Positions 1 to 8,700 are shown, counted from the stretch's first letter. The stretch is 64,000 bases of DNA from Flavonifractor sp. AGMB03687 (GCF_017811815.1 NZ_JADKZI010000004.1:124001-188000), one strand, 5' to 3'. The notes: generated by a model from the sequence alone, not told the origin. A program made the numbers and translations.

Positions 1-589
1 CATCGTCAACACCACCGATCCCGATCACTACACCTCGGAATTCACCTTCGAGTACAACGCCGCCGGTTATGTGGTGTCCGAGACTGAGTACGGCCAGAAA
101 AACACCTACCTCATCACCCCCTTCTACGACTGCTTCGGCCGGCTGATCGGCAGCGACTCCGGTTCCATGCGCCGCACCTATACCTATGGAGAGGCGGGTA
201 CGCTCACTTTGTCCACCGGCACCGACAGCCCCCTGGTGACCGCAGATCAGTGGACCAGCTTTACCGAGGCTGAGGGTCTGCCCACCCCCGACTCCTGTAT
301 CAACACTATCACCGCCGGGCCGGAGAGCGATACGTACACCTACTGTCTGCCCGACGGAGACGCAGTCTCCCGTTTCCTGGCGTATGACCGGCCCACCATC
401 CCCGGCGGTCCCAACCAGGCCCATCAAGCGTATCTGATGTACTGCACCATCCTCTCCGATGTGCTGGGTTATACCCTGGAGGAGCAGTCCGACGGCTCCA
501 CTCTGGTCTCCCTGGAAGGCGTTCCGGTAGCCACCCTGTCCGTCACCCTGGATGAGCAGTACGGTCCCCTGCTCCAAATTTCCTTCTGA
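1..589 (+). CDS. C-terminal part of an unrecognised protein (5' end outside window)
   Basis: The reading frame is open from the first bases of the window to a TGA at 587-589, so the true start lies upstream and about 195 C-terminal residues are visible. The segment is rich in Tyr, Thr and acidic residues. Near its start it has YNAAGYVVSETEYG and YDCFGRLIGSDSG, loosely like YD/RHS-type repeats, but there are too few units to assign that family. No membrane segment or catalytic motif is seen. It is convergent with tsaD and shares a bidirectional terminator with it. The coding call is solid; the function is unknown. Confidence 0.7.
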   Translation, partial: IVNTTDPDHYTSEFTFEYNAAGYVVSETEYGQKNTYLITPFYDCFGRLIGSDSGSMRRTYTYGEAGTLTLSTGTDSPLVTADQWTSFTEAEGLPTPDSCINTITAGPESDTYTYCLPDGDAVSRFLAYDRPTIPGGPNQAHQAYLMYCTILSDVLGYTLEEQSDGSTLVSLEGVPVATLSVTLDEQYGPLLQISF

Positions 590-606
590 CTTCCCTTTCT
601 CAAAAC

Positions 607-636
607 AAAACGGCCGCCCAAACGGGCGGCCGTTTT
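607..636. terminator. Bidirectional intrinsic terminator
   Basis: A 10-bp GC-rich stem (ACGGCCGCCC / GGGCGGCCGT) with loop AAAC is flanked by A and T runs. It lies between the convergent stops at 589 and 645 and can serve both genes. Confidence 0.85.
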
Positions 637-644
637 CTGTTTTC

Positions 645-1655
645 TTATCCTTTTTTGATGTCCCGGGTGGCGTAGGCGTTGAGATCCATGCCGCCCCGCT
701 TGCCCGCCAGGTACTCGTAATAGCCCTGGCAGCCGATCATGGCGCCGTTGTCTCCGCACAGGGACAAGGGAGGCAGGTACAGCTCGTCCCCCGTCTTGCG
801 GCAGGCCGCCTCCAGGTCGGCCCGGATGCGGGAGTTGGCCGCCACACCGCCGGCCACAGCGATCTTGCCATAGCCGCAGCGCTTGGCCGCCTCCATGGTG
901 CGGGGCACCAGGGTATCGCTGACGGCGGCGGCAAAGGAGGCCGCCAGCCCCTTCATGTCCAGCTGCTCCCCCTTCTGCTGGGCGTTGTGGGCCAAGTTGA
1001 GCACTGCTGTCTTCAGCCCCGAGAAGGACATATCCAGGGGCGCGTCGGCCACGTGGGCCCGAGGCAGGTCGTACCGCTTGTCGTCGCCCCCCTGGGCCAG
1101 CTTGTCCATGGGTGCGCCGCCGGGATAGCCGATGCCCAGCACCCGGGCCACCTTGTCAAAGCACTCCCCCGCCGCGTCGTCCCGGGTGGCCCCCAGGATC
1201 TCCATGTCGGTGTAGCCCTTCACATCCACGATCATGGTATTGCCGCCCGACACGCACAGGCACACAAAGGGGGGCTCCAGGTCGGGATGGGCGATGTAGT
1301 TGGCGGCGATGTGGCCCCGGACGTGGTGGACGGGCACGATGGGCACGTCCAGGCCGTAGGCCACCGACTTGGCAAAGTTGACCCCCACCAGCAGGGCCCC
1401 GATGAGGCCGGGGGCGTAGGTCACCGCCACCGCGTCGATGTCGCTCCGGGTCACCCCCGCCTGCTGGAGGGCCTGGTCGGCCAGGCCGGCGATGGCCTCG
1501 ATGTGCTTGCGGGAGGCGATCTCAGGCACCACGCCGCCGTAGAGGGCGTGCATGTCGGCCTGGGAGGCAATGGCGTCGGACAGGACGGTGCGGCCGTCCT
1601 TTACCACCGCCACCGCCGTCTCGTCGCAGGAGGATTCAATGGCAAGAATAAGCAT
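645..1655 (-). CDS. tsaD: tRNA N6-adenosine threonylcarbamoyltransferase TsaD
   Basis: TsaD transfers the threonylcarbamoyl group from TC-AMP to A37 of ANN-decoding tRNAs, acting with TsaB and TsaE in the cytoplasm. The 336-residue length is normal for the family. The N-terminus MLILAIESSCDET, the metal-binding HxxxH (H111 and H115 in VHHVRGHIAANY), PGLIGALLVG and GGVAANSRIR near the C-terminus are all diagnostic of the ASKHA-fold Kae1/TsaD family. The start has an AAGGA site about 7 nt upstream. It is the last gene of a leftward operon, 3 nt after a GNAT gene and two genes after rimI, a common pairing. tsaB and tsaE are not in the window. Confidence 0.97.
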   Translation of the reverse strand: MLILAIESSCDETAVAVVKDGRTVLSDAIASQADMHALYGGVVPEIASRKHIEAIAGLADQALQQAGVTRSDIDAVAVTYAPGLIGALLVGVNFAKSVAYGLDVPIVPVHHVRGHIAANYIAHPDLEPPFVCLCVSGGNTMIVDVKGYTDMEILGATRDDAAGECFDKVARVLGIGYPGGAPMDKLAQGGDDKRYDLPRAHVADAPLDMSFSGLKTAVLNLAHNAQQKGEQLDMKGLAASFAAAVSDTLVPRTMEAAKRCGYGKIAVAGGVAANSRIRADLEAACRKTGDELYLPPLSLCGDNGAMIGCQGYYEYLAGKRGGMDLNAYATRDIKKG

Positions 1656-1658
1656 GGT

Positions 1659-2252
1659 TCATTCCTTCTTTCCGCAGTGAGCCGCCGGGATGTGGATCAT
1701 CCGGCGAAACAATAGAGGGGGCATATGGCTCTGATACAATCCCCGGTGGGCCTTCTGGAGCTCCGCCCCGCTTAGCGGCAGCGCTCCCGGCCATGCCAGC
1801 ATGGCATAGCGCACCTGAAAAATATCCGACTGATAGTCCAACAGGCGGAATCCCGCCCGCTGGTAAAAGGCGATCCGCCGCCGGCGCAGCCGGTCCTCCT
1901 CCGGCGGGAGCCCCGGCTCGGGCGCTTCCGCCTCCACCAGCAGGGCACACGACGGACCATACTGCTCCTTGAGCAGCTCCAGAGCCTGGGTACCCAGTCC
2001 CCGGCCCCGGCCGTCGGGGCACACAGCCAGGTAGTCCAGCAGGGCGCAGTGTCCCTCCGCCGTTCTCCAAAGAAAGGCATAGGCCAGCAGCTTTTCACCC
2101 GCAAAAACGCCCCAGGTATCGTACCGCCCTGTCCGCCGCAGGGACTCGATAGACGCCAGAGACCGGCGTTCGCTGGGCGGAAAATCTGCCCGCACAAAGG
2201 TCCGGTAGACCTGCCGCAGCTGACGGTCGGTGAGCAGGCGCAGCTCAGGCAT
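1659..2252 (-). CDS. GNAT-family N-acetyltransferase, paralogue 1
   Basis: The product (197 residues) is a predicted acetyl-CoA-dependent N-acyltransferase of unknown substrate. The GNAT core is visible as a strand carrying LLDYLAVCPDGRGRGLG (acetyl-CoA pyrophosphate loop, RGRGLG), then LLVEAEAPE and RRRRIAFYQRAGF, typical of motif B. It is clearly paralogous to the gene at 2984-3580: both have FPPxE, GRYxxWGxFxGExLLxYA and LLDYLxV blocks. I chose the ATG at 2252, which overlaps the end of rimI by 8 nt; a TTG three codons upstream is possible but sits too close to the GGAG site. It is in an operon with rimI and tsaD. The substrate cannot be inferred. Confidence 0.85.
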   Translation of the reverse strand: MPELRLLTDRQLRQVYRTFVRADFPPSERRSLASIESLRRTGRYDTWGVFAGEKLLAYAFLWRTAEGHCALLDYLAVCPDGRGRGLGTQALELLKEQYGPSCALLVEAEAPEPGLPPEEDRLRRRRIAFYQRAGFRLLDYQSDIFQVRYAMLAWPGALPLSGAELQKAHRGLYQSHMPPLLFRRMIHIPAAHCGKKE

Positions 2253-2697
2253 GGTCCCCAAACTCCACCGTCATGAGCAGGGCATCTTCGTTCAGCTCCC
2301 GATAGTAGTTCTTCCGGCGGCCCACCACCTGGAAGCCCAGCTTCTCATACAGGGCGATGGCGGGGGAATTGCTCTCCCGCACCTCCAGGGTGAGGAAGGC
2401 CAGATGGGCCTGTCCGAACCGGATGTAGGCGCTGAGGATGGCCTCGGCCACCCCCTGGCGGCGGTAGGCCGGGGCCACCGCGATCTTTTCCAGAGTGCCC
2501 TCGTCCAGGATCGCCCGCACCTCGCCGTAGCCCAGCACGGTGCCATCCTCCCCCTCGGCCACCACCAGGGAGATCGTATCGTTGTACAGCTCCTGCTCCA
2601 GCAGGGCCTCCGACCAGGGGTGGGAGAAGCACTCCCGCTCGATGGCCGCCACCTGACTCAGGTGGGACTTGTCCATGGGGACCAGTTGATAATTCAC
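2245..2697 (-). CDS. rimI: Ribosomal-protein-alanine N-acetyltransferase RimI
   Basis: RimI-type GNAT enzymes acetylate N-terminal alanine of ribosomal protein S18 and sometimes other proteins. The 150 residues include the RimI-like start (AAIERECFSHPWS), the acetyl-CoA loop IAVAPAYRRQGVAEAIL and the closing VRESNSPAIALYEKLGF plus GRRKNYY, all strongly RimI-like. Translation starts at GTG 2697, with AGGAGG 7 nt upstream. It overlaps the following GNAT gene by 8 nt, which suggests translational coupling. A rimI next to tsaD is a widespread bacterial arrangement. Family assignment is firm; the exact substrate in this organism is inferred. Confidence 0.92.
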   Translation of the reverse strand: MNYQLVPMDKSHLSQVAAIERECFSHPWSEALLEQELYNDTISLVVAEGEDGTVLGYGEVRAILDEGTLEKIAVAPAYRRQGVAEAILSAYIRFGQAHLAFLTLEVRESNSPAIALYEKLGFQVVGRRKNYYRELNEDALLMTVEFGDHA

Positions 2698-2709
2698 AGC
2701 GCTTCCTCC

Positions 2710-2943
2710 TTAAAATACGAGATAGAGAATGAGCGACACCAGCATCACCAGAAAGAGCACCGTCCCCGCCAGCAGGCAGAATACCCCCAGCAGACGGGTC
2801 ACGGTCTCATACCACTCCGAGGGGCGGCCCCCCTCGGTACACCAGAAATGCTCCAGCTTCCACGCCCATTCCGGTTTGATCAGGAGCAACGCTCCCACAA
2901 CGGCCAGCGCCAGTCCGGCCAGACAAAACAGCAGTTCTTTCAT
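2710..2943 (-). CDS. Small two-helix membrane protein (77 aa)
   Basis: The 77-residue protein has two predicted membrane helices (about residues 3-22 and 51-76) separated by a soluble loop rich in Trp and Glu (EWAWKLEHFW, GRPSEWYETVTR). It resembles small DUF6199-type membrane proteins of Clostridia, but I assign no function. The ATG at 2943 is preceded by AAGGA about 3 nt upstream. It lies 12 nt upstream of rimI and 40 nt downstream of the second GNAT gene, inside the polA to tsaD operon. Confidence 0.75.
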   Translation of the reverse strand: MKELLFCLAGLALAVVGALLLIKPEWAWKLEHFWCTEGGRPSEWYETVTRLLGVFCLLAGTVLFLVMLVSLILYLVF

Positions 2944-2983
2944 ACATCCTTCTTTCTCTGTTTCCCGGGTCGGGGCGGATCTC

Positions 2984-3580
2984 TCAGACCTCCCCCGCCA
3001 TCCAGGCCGGCGGGCCGGGGGGCGGTTCGTCCGGCCCCAGCGGCACCCGCACATCGGTCCGCTCCGGGCCGTAGATCGCCCGGTGGAGGGCCATGACGGG
3101 GCCCAGGTCGTCCGGCAGGCAGGGCAGAAACGTGGTGAAGCGCATGCCGCAGGTGGCCATATCGTAGGCGGGCAAAAAGCCGCACCGCTCATAAAAGGCC
3201 AGCCGCCGCTGCCGGAGGGCGTTCTCCACCGGGTCGTCCCCCTCCACCGGTCGCTCCGCCTCAATGAGGAGCAGGGACCTGCCCGCAAGCCGCTCCGCCA
3301 GCATCCGGACCATCCTCTGCCCCAGGCCCCCGTTCCGCCGGACGGCGGTGACGCCCAGATAGTCCAGCAGGATACAGCGTTTGTCCTCCGGGTCCATCCA
3401 CAGTGTGGCATAGCCCAGCAAGATCTCCCCCTCAAAGAGGCCCCACACCTCATATCGCCCCTGGTCCATCAGCTCCCGGATATTGGCCAGCGGCTTGCAT
3501 TCATTGGGGGGAAATGCCTGGGTCAGCTCTTCCCGGTACCACTCCTCCAGTGCGGAGGCGGGGATGAGTCGCAGTTCCAT
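2984..3580 (-). CDS. GNAT-family N-acetyltransferase, paralogue 2
   Basis: This 198-residue GNAT-fold protein is a diverged duplicate of the gene at 1659-2252. Shared blocks include AFPPNEC, GRYEVWGLFEGEILLGYA, ILLDYLGVTAVRRNGGLG (the acetyl-CoA loop is less canonical, with RRNGGLG) and RQRRLAFYERCGF. The C-terminal 30 residues are Pro-rich. The start at 3580 has AAGGAG 6 nt upstream. It follows polA by 12 nt, so it is probably co-transcribed from the polA promoter. The substrate is unknown. Confidence 0.83.
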   Translation of the reverse strand: MELRLIPASALEEWYREELTQAFPPNECKPLANIRELMDQGRYEVWGLFEGEILLGYATLWMDPEDKRCILLDYLGVTAVRRNGGLGQRMVRMLAERLAGRSLLLIEAERPVEGDDPVENALRQRRLAFYERCGFLPAYDMATCGMRFTTFLPCLPDDLGPVMALHRAIYGPERTDVRVPLGPDEPPPGPPAWMAGEV

Positions 3581-3592
3581 CGAGATCTCCTT

Positions 3593-6253
3593 TCAGCCCT
3601 TGGCCTCTGCCCAGCTCTTTCCGGCGTGGGCCTCGGCGATGAGGGGCAGGGCCAGCTCCACCACCTGCTCCATCTCGGTCTCCAGCAGGGTCTTGACCCG
3701 GTCGGTCTCCCCTTCCGGGCACTCCACGATCAGTTCGTCGTGGACCTGGAGAATCAGTCTGGCCTCCAGGCCCTCGGAGCGCAGCTTGTCCGCCACCCGG
3801 ATCATGGCCAGCTTGATGATGTCGGCGGCGGTGCCCTGGATGGGCATATTCAGGGCCACCCGCTCCCCGAAGGAGCGCATATTGAAGTTGGAAGATTTCA
3901 GCTCGGGCAGCCAGCGACGGCGGCCCATGAGGGTGGACACATAGCCGTCGGCCTTGGCCTTCTCCACCACCTGGGTCATATAGGCGTGGACGCCGGAGTA
4001 CTTCTCAAAGTATTTCTCCATATACTCCTTGGCCTCGGCACGGGTGACCCCGATATCCTGGGACAGGGAGAAGTCAGAGATGCCGTAAACGATGCCGAAG
4101 TTCACCGCCTTGGCCCGGCGGCGCATCTCGTGGGTCACGTCTTCCGGCGCCACCCCGAACACCTGGGAGGCGGTGACGGTGTGGATATCCTCCCCGCTCC
4201 GGAAAGCGGCGATCATGTGCTCGTCCCCTGCGATGTGGGCCAGCAGCCGCAGCTCGATCTGGGAGTAGTCGGCATCCACCAGCATCTTGCCCGCCGGGGC
4301 CACAAACATCTTCCGCAGCTCGGCCCCCAGCTCGGTGCGCACCGGAATGTTTTGCAGGTTGGGCTCGGTGGAACTGAGCCGCCCGGTGGCGGTGACAGTG
4401 TTCTGGAAGGAGGTGTGGATGCGCCCGTCGGCGGCGATCACCTTGGTCAGGCCGTCCACATAGGTGGACTTCAGCTTGGCCAGCTGCCGGTAGTCCAGCA
4501 CCGCCTCCACGATGGGGTGCTTGTCCCGCAGCTTCTCCAGCACCTCGGCGTTGGTGGAGTAGCCCGTCTTGGTCTTCTTTACCGGGGGCAGGCCCAGCTT
4601 TTCAAACAAAATCTTTCCGAACTGCTGGGTGGAGTTGATGTTGAACTGCTCCCCTGCCAGCTCATAGATCAGGGCCTCGTCGGCCTTGATGCGCCCGTCC
4701 AGCATCTCGCCAAAGGCGGTGAGGGCTCCCCGGTCCACCAGTACACCGGCGTGCTCCATCTCGGCCAGCACGGGACACAGGGGGAGTTCCACCTCATAGT
4801 AGAGCTTGTCCATACCCAGTTCGTGCAGACGGGCGGCCATGGGGTCCTTCAGCGCGTCGATGAGGGCACAGTGGGACAGCATGACGCCCAGGGCCTCGGC
4901 GGAATCACCCAGAGGGCTGAAGGCGTCCTTGGCCAGATAGGTGTCCTTGGCCTTGAGAAATTCATGGTTGAGCCACCGCATGCCCAGGGTCTCCAGCTCA
5001 TAGCTGCCGTCGGTGGGAGCCAGCAGATAGGCGGCGATGGCGGTATCAAAAACGAAGCCGCCGCCCTGGATGCCCTCGTCCAGCAGACGGGACAGCAGGG
5101 TCTTTACGTCGTGGGCGTTCTTCTTGATATCGGGGGCAAAGAGGGCCTTGAGGACGTCGTTATACCCCTCCAGCCGGTCGGCCCGGAGAATGGCGGCGTG
5201 GCTGTCCCGCTCGGTCTCCCAGTGCTCCACCACCACCACGTCCAGGGAGGGCAGGGCCAGCACATTCACGCTGTCCTTTGTCCGCCAGATGGCCAGCAGC
5301 TCCTCCGCCCGGGCGCGGTCGGTGACCTCCTCACTGGTGCAGGTGCCGGTAAATTCCTCCTCCTGCTGTACCTCCCCCTGGGGGGCGCTGAGGCCCAGCT
5401 TGTCGATGAGCTTGTTGAACTCCAGCTTGAGGAACAGCTCATAGAGGACGGGGGCGTTGGGTTCCTTCCGCAGGTTGGCCTCGGGGGTGAAGTCGATGGG
5501 GGCGTCGCAGTGGATAAGGGCCAGGTCATAGGACATCTTGGCCTGGTCGGCCCCCTCCTTCAGCTTTTTCATCACGGCGGGCTTGGCCTCCACCTGGTCC
5601 AGGTCCTGATAGATGGCCTCCACGCTGTGGTAGCGCTGGATCAGGTCCATGGCGGTCTTCTCCCCGATGCCCTTGACGCCGGGGATGTTGTCGCTGGTGT
5701 CTCCCATCAGGGCCTTCAGGTCCACCATGTGGATGGGGTCAAAGCCGTAGGCCTCCCGGAAGGCCTCGGGGGTCATCTCCTTGGTGGTGGTCTGACCCAT
5801 GCGGGTAGACACCAGCTTCACATGGGTGGTGTCGGTGACCAGCTGGAGGGAGTCCTTGTCGCCGGTGACGATGACGGTGTCCCACCCAGCGGCGGTGTCC
5901 TTCACCGAAATGGTACCGATGAGGTCGTCTGCCTCCCAGCCGTCCATCTCATAGCGGGGGATGTTCATGGCCTCCAGCACGTCCTTGAGCACCGGCAGCT
6001 GGGCGGCCAGCTCCTCTGGCATCCCCTTCCGCTGGGCCTTATAGCCCTCGTAGGCCAGGTGGCGGAAGGTGGGGGCTTTTCGGTCAAAGGTAACGCATAG
6101 GGCGTCGGGCTTTTCCTCGTCGATCAGCTTGAGGAGGATGTTCACAAAGCCGTAGACCGCGTTGGTGGGCTGCCCGTCCTTGGTGGTGAGCAGCCGGATG
6201 CCGTAAAAAGCCCGGTTGATGATGGAATTGCCGTCGATGACCATGAGCTTCAT
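3593..6253 (-). CDS. polA: DNA polymerase I
   Basis: PolA removes RNA primers and fills gaps during lagging-strand synthesis and repair. The 886 residues hold an N-terminal 5' nuclease (MKLMVIDGNS, GWEADDLIGT, VTGDKDSLQL), a middle exonuclease-like domain and a family A polymerase domain (DADYSQIELRLLAHIAGD, RRRAKAVNFGIVYGIS, VHDELIVE). The proofreading domain looks inactive: where active enzymes have an F-D-x-E exo I motif this one reads LPSLDVVVVE, as in other Gram-positive PolA proteins. The ATG at 6253 has AGGAGG about 8 nt upstream; a start further upstream is unlikely. It heads the leftward polA-GNAT-rimI-tsaD operon. Confidence 0.97.
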   Translation of the reverse strand: MKLMVIDGNSIINRAFYGIRLLTTKDGQPTNAVYGFVNILLKLIDEEKPDALCVTFDRKAPTFRHLAYEGYKAQRKGMPEELAAQLPVLKDVLEAMNIPRYEMDGWEADDLIGTISVKDTAAGWDTVIVTGDKDSLQLVTDTTHVKLVSTRMGQTTTKEMTPEAFREAYGFDPIHMVDLKALMGDTSDNIPGVKGIGEKTAMDLIQRYHSVEAIYQDLDQVEAKPAVMKKLKEGADQAKMSYDLALIHCDAPIDFTPEANLRKEPNAPVLYELFLKLEFNKLIDKLGLSAPQGEVQQEEEFTGTCTSEEVTDRARAEELLAIWRTKDSVNVLALPSLDVVVVEHWETERDSHAAILRADRLEGYNDVLKALFAPDIKKNAHDVKTLLSRLLDEGIQGGGFVFDTAIAAYLLAPTDGSYELETLGMRWLNHEFLKAKDTYLAKDAFSPLGDSAEALGVMLSHCALIDALKDPMAARLHELGMDKLYYEVELPLCPVLAEMEHAGVLVDRGALTAFGEMLDGRIKADEALIYELAGEQFNINSTQQFGKILFEKLGLPPVKKTKTGYSTNAEVLEKLRDKHPIVEAVLDYRQLAKLKSTYVDGLTKVIAADGRIHTSFQNTVTATGRLSSTEPNLQNIPVRTELGAELRKMFVAPAGKMLVDADYSQIELRLLAHIAGDEHMIAAFRSGEDIHTVTASQVFGVAPEDVTHEMRRRAKAVNFGIVYGISDFSLSQDIGVTRAEAKEYMEKYFEKYSGVHAYMTQVVEKAKADGYVSTLMGRRRWLPELKSSNFNMRSFGERVALNMPIQGTAADIIKLAMIRVADKLRSEGLEARLILQVHDELIVECPEGETDRVKTLLETEMEQVVELALPLIAEAHAGKSWAEAKG

Positions 6254-6304
6254 GAAAGGACCTCCTGCTGTCCGGTTTCGGCCGGACATAAAATCTCAGG
6301 ATAT

Positions 6305-6333
6305 AGTATACCAGTTTTCTCCGCCCCATACAA
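6305..6333 (-). promoter_or_regulatory. Probable polA operon promoter
   Basis: On the minus strand TTGTAT (-35, 6328-6333) is separated by 17 nt from TATACT (-10, 6305-6310), about 50 nt upstream of the polA start. Confidence 0.7.
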
Positions 6334-6340
6334 GAGAAAA

Positions 6341-6370
6341 GCCCGCCAGGTCCTGTGGGACCTGACGGGC
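6341..6370 (-). terminator. Intrinsic terminator after the 6376 gene
   Basis: A 13-bp near-perfect stem (GCCCGCCAGGTCC / GGACCTGACGGGC, one mismatch) with loop TGTG lies just after the stop at 6376. On the minus strand it is followed by TTTTCTC. It insulates the unit from the polA promoter. Confidence 0.8.
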
Positions 6371-6375
6371 CGATG

Positions 6376-6750
6376 CTATTTCTGGTTATAGAAGCAGTGG
6401 AACAGGTCCCGCCGCCAGGTCCAGGTCCGGTTTTCCATGTCCAGGACCACGTCCACATTGGCCCCCGGCGGCAGCCGCAGCAGCAGCCGGCAGCACAGCG
6501 TCCCCCGCCGCAGGGTGAGCAGGTACTCCCCCGGCTCCAGAAAGCCGAAGAGGGCCCCGCCCCACCAGGGCCGCCGGGTCCAGCAGCTGCACCCCGTCCG
6601 GGGGCACAGGGTCAGCTGGTCCCAGGGGTCCGGGCGGCACACCCACACGCGGATGCCGCAGCAGGTATACCGGGGCAGGACACAGAAATTCTGGCAGTAC
6701 TCCCCCTCCCCCCGCAGGCAGAAGAGGGTTCCTGTGGTTACTGCTCCATC
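6376..6750 (-). CDS. Cys/Trp-rich small protein, start unclear
   Basis: A reading frame of about 120 codons ends at 6376 and overlaps the 3' end of the 6738 gene in another frame. It has a strikingly Cys- and Trp-rich middle (CVLPRYTCCGIRVWVC, RTGCSCWTRRPWW) and ends in WRRDLFHCFYNQK, followed by a good terminator, which supports it being real. No ATG, GTG or TTG lies at a sensible distance after the upstream stop; the first GTG codons fall within RVWVC. It might start at a non-standard codon, be reached by frameshifting from the upstream gene, or be decayed. Function is unknown. Confidence 0.45.
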   Translation of the reverse strand, partial: DGAVTTGTLFCLRGEGEYCQNFCVLPRYTCCGIRVWVCRPDPWDQLTLCPRTGCSCWTRRPWWGGALFGFLEPGEYLLTLRRGTLCCRLLLRLPPGANVDVVLDMENRTWTWRRDLFHCFYNQK

Positions 6751-7598
6751 TTTGCCTTGACCAGATACTGGCCGCCGATGACGCCGCCGAAGAGATACTT
6801 CCCCTCGGTGTTGGTCTTGGTGGTGGCGATCAGGGTCTCGGTGGCAGTGGCGCCGGTGCCGGTCACCTGATACAAACCCACAAAACATCCGGCCACGGCG
6901 GTACCGTTCTTGTCCCGGATGATACCGCTGACGGTGCCGTTGTAGGTGCGGGCATCCACCGTCAGGGACATGGTCACGTTGGCGATGGAGCCGCCGGTGA
7001 TGGTCACCACCATGGGAGCCGAGGTCAGGTAGCCCTCGGCGGAAGCCAGCATGGTGTAAACACCGTCGGCCACATCGTAGAACAGAAACTCGCCGTCGTC
7101 CGCCGAATAGGTGGAGGCAACCACCGCATCGGTCTGATCCTTGAGGGTGATCTTGGCCCCTGCCAGGGGAGTCACATCGGTACCCACCAGGGTGGTGAGC
7201 ACACCGGCGATGGCGCCCAGGGCCAGGGTGGCGTCGGCGGTGCACACCAGGTTCATCTGGGTGGTATCGCTGACCGCCAGAGTCACGCCCATGGCATCGC
7301 TGAGACGATAGCCGTCCTTGACGGCGCTGATGGTATAGGTGCCAGCAGGCACTCCGCTGAGGGAGTACTGGCCGGCAGCGTCAGTCATGGTGTGTTGGAA
7401 GGGAGCGCCGGTGCTGTCAAACAGCTTGACGGTGGCGTCGGCCAGAGGGGCCGTGCCGTCGGTCACGGTGCCGTATACGGTGGCGGTGCCGCCTGGAGCG
7501 GGAGGCAGCTCCAGATTGACGTCCGCCTCCTGAATGCCCTGCAGCTCAAAACTGGGGCTATACTCCAGGCCAAGAAGGTCCTGCTTGATATCCGCCAT
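6738..7598 (-). CDS. Carboxypeptidase-regulatory-like (prealbumin-fold) repeat protein
   Basis: The 286-residue protein has three tandem beta-sandwich repeats of the CarboxypepD_reg/Cna-B-like type. Each opens with a GTVTDGTAPLADATVKL-like strand and closes with a GxYxxxxVxxGxYxxxAxxxGY motif (about residues 40-115, 125-205 and 210-285). There is no signal peptide, sorting motif or membrane helix, so its location is unclear. The ATG at 7598 has AGGAGG 6 nt upstream. It runs into the Cys-rich reading frame downstream. The fold assignment is good; the role is unknown. Confidence 0.8.
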   Translation of the reverse strand: MADIKQDLLGLEYSPSFELQGIQEADVNLELPPAPGGTATVYGTVTDGTAPLADATVKLFDSTGAPFQHTMTDAAGQYSLSGVPAGTYTISAVKDGYRLSDAMGVTLAVSDTTQMNLVCTADATLALGAIAGVLTTLVGTDVTPLAGAKITLKDQTDAVVASTYSADDGEFLFYDVADGVYTMLASAEGYLTSAPMVVTITGGSIANVTMSLTVDARTYNGTVSGIIRDKNGTAVAGCFVGLYQVTGTGATATETLIATTKTNTEGKYLFGGVIGGQYLVKAKMEQ

Positions 7599-7818
7599 AA
7601 TCGTTCCTCCTGAAGTGTTGGTCTGATAAGCTCAGCCTGCGCCCGTCCCGGGGACAGAGCGCATACCATACTATCCACGGGGCCGCCAAATGGTTCCGCC
7701 CGGAACGAAATTCTCAAATTGTTCACGGATTTTTAAGCACCCTTTCAAGTAAATCTGGTACTCTATGTCCATCAGGCGGCGCTCCCGCCTGAGAATTTCC
7801 CTATTGGAGGTCTTAGTC

Positions 7819-8607
7819 ATGAAACAGAATCGATATCTTGCCTTGACCCTGGTTGGTCTTTTATCGGTAGGTCTCCTCAGCGGCTGCGGCTCCAAAGCCA
7901 ACGACAGTGACGAGCTGACCGAAAGCCCCTCCCCCACTCCGGCCCAGGAGAGCCCCGCCGTTGAGACCGACTCCGGCAGCTCGGACGAGGCCTATACCGC
8001 CGCCATGGTCCTGTCCGTGGACGGAACCCAGCTGACCCTTCAGCTCTACACACCGGCGGACGAGTCCACCGCCCAGGGCATCGCCGACCCCGCCGAGTTC
8101 GACCTGGCAAACTACACCCTCTCTCAGGACACCATGCTGGTGGCTGTGGATGACGAGAGCGTGCTGCACAGCACCGACGACAGCGCCCTGATGCTGGCCG
8201 ACCTGAAGCCGGGCACCATCCTGCTGGTCAAGCAGAATGCCGACGACGGCTCCCTCACCGACGTGGTGGTCCAGAACGCCGGCGACCTGTCCGCCGACAA
8301 GCTGGCTCAGGTCACCGCCAATTCTGAGAGCGGCCTGGAAGTGGCCTGGTACCAGTCCGATGACCCGGAGAGCGTGGTCACCAGCTACACCAACGTGAAC
8401 CTGGACCTCTACGCCCTGAGCGCCGAGTCCCAGGCCCTGGCCGCCGACGACACCACCCCGGTGTACCGGCTGGAGGACGGCGTGCTGACCCAGGCTGCCC
8501 TGTCTGATCTCACCGTGGGCGACACCCTGGTGGTCTCCCTGTCCGCCGACGACACGCCCATGCAGATCGTGGTGATCCAGGGCGCCGACACCACCGGCTC
8601 CGTATAA
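7819..8607 (+). CDS. Secreted lipoprotein of unknown function
   Basis: This 262-residue protein has a lipoprotein signal: MKQNRYLALTL, hydrophobic core, then lipobox LLSGC at about residues 18-22. A Ser/Pro/Glu-rich linker follows, then two similar beta-rich stretches with TVLVD/TLVVSLSADDTPMQ-type strands. ATG 7819 has TTGGAGG about 8 nt upstream. The mature part is strongly acidic. It is presumably anchored on the outer face of the membrane. No enzyme motif is recognised. Confidence 0.8.
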   Translation: MKQNRYLALTLVGLLSVGLLSGCGSKANDSDELTESPSPTPAQESPAVETDSGSSDEAYTAAMVLSVDGTQLTLQLYTPADESTAQGIADPAEFDLANYTLSQDTMLVAVDDESVLHSTDDSALMLADLKPGTILLVKQNADDGSLTDVVVQNAGDLSADKLAQVTANSESGLEVAWYQSDDPESVVTSYTNVNLDLYALSAESQALAADDTTPVYRLEDGVLTQAALSDLTVGDTLVVSLSADDTPMQIVVIQGADTTGSV

Positions 8608-8632
8608 GTTCGTTCCAGGGCGGAACGATCTC

Positions 8633-8661
8633 TTTCCATTCCAGTCAGATTCTGCTATAAT
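8633..8661 (+). promoter_or_regulatory. Promoter of the aryl-sulfate sulfotransferase gene
   Basis: TTTCCA (8633-8638), a 17-nt spacer and a perfect TATAAT (8656-8661) place transcription start near 8668, giving an untranslated leader of about 150 nt. Confidence 0.7.
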
Positions 8662-8700
8662 AGCATTTACTGACGAAACCGCAGCACAGTTTCGTCCATG

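Noticed and set aside
552-1715. Open frame of about 390 codons opposite tsaD
   Set aside because: Antisense shadow with repetitive Gly/Val/His composition; tsaD is diagnostic on the minus strand.
2729-6100. Very long open frame on the plus strand opposite polA
   Set aside because: It is the antisense shadow of a high-GC gene: low-complexity Gly/His/Gln/Leu sequence, no ribosome site, and polA on the other strand is unmistakable.
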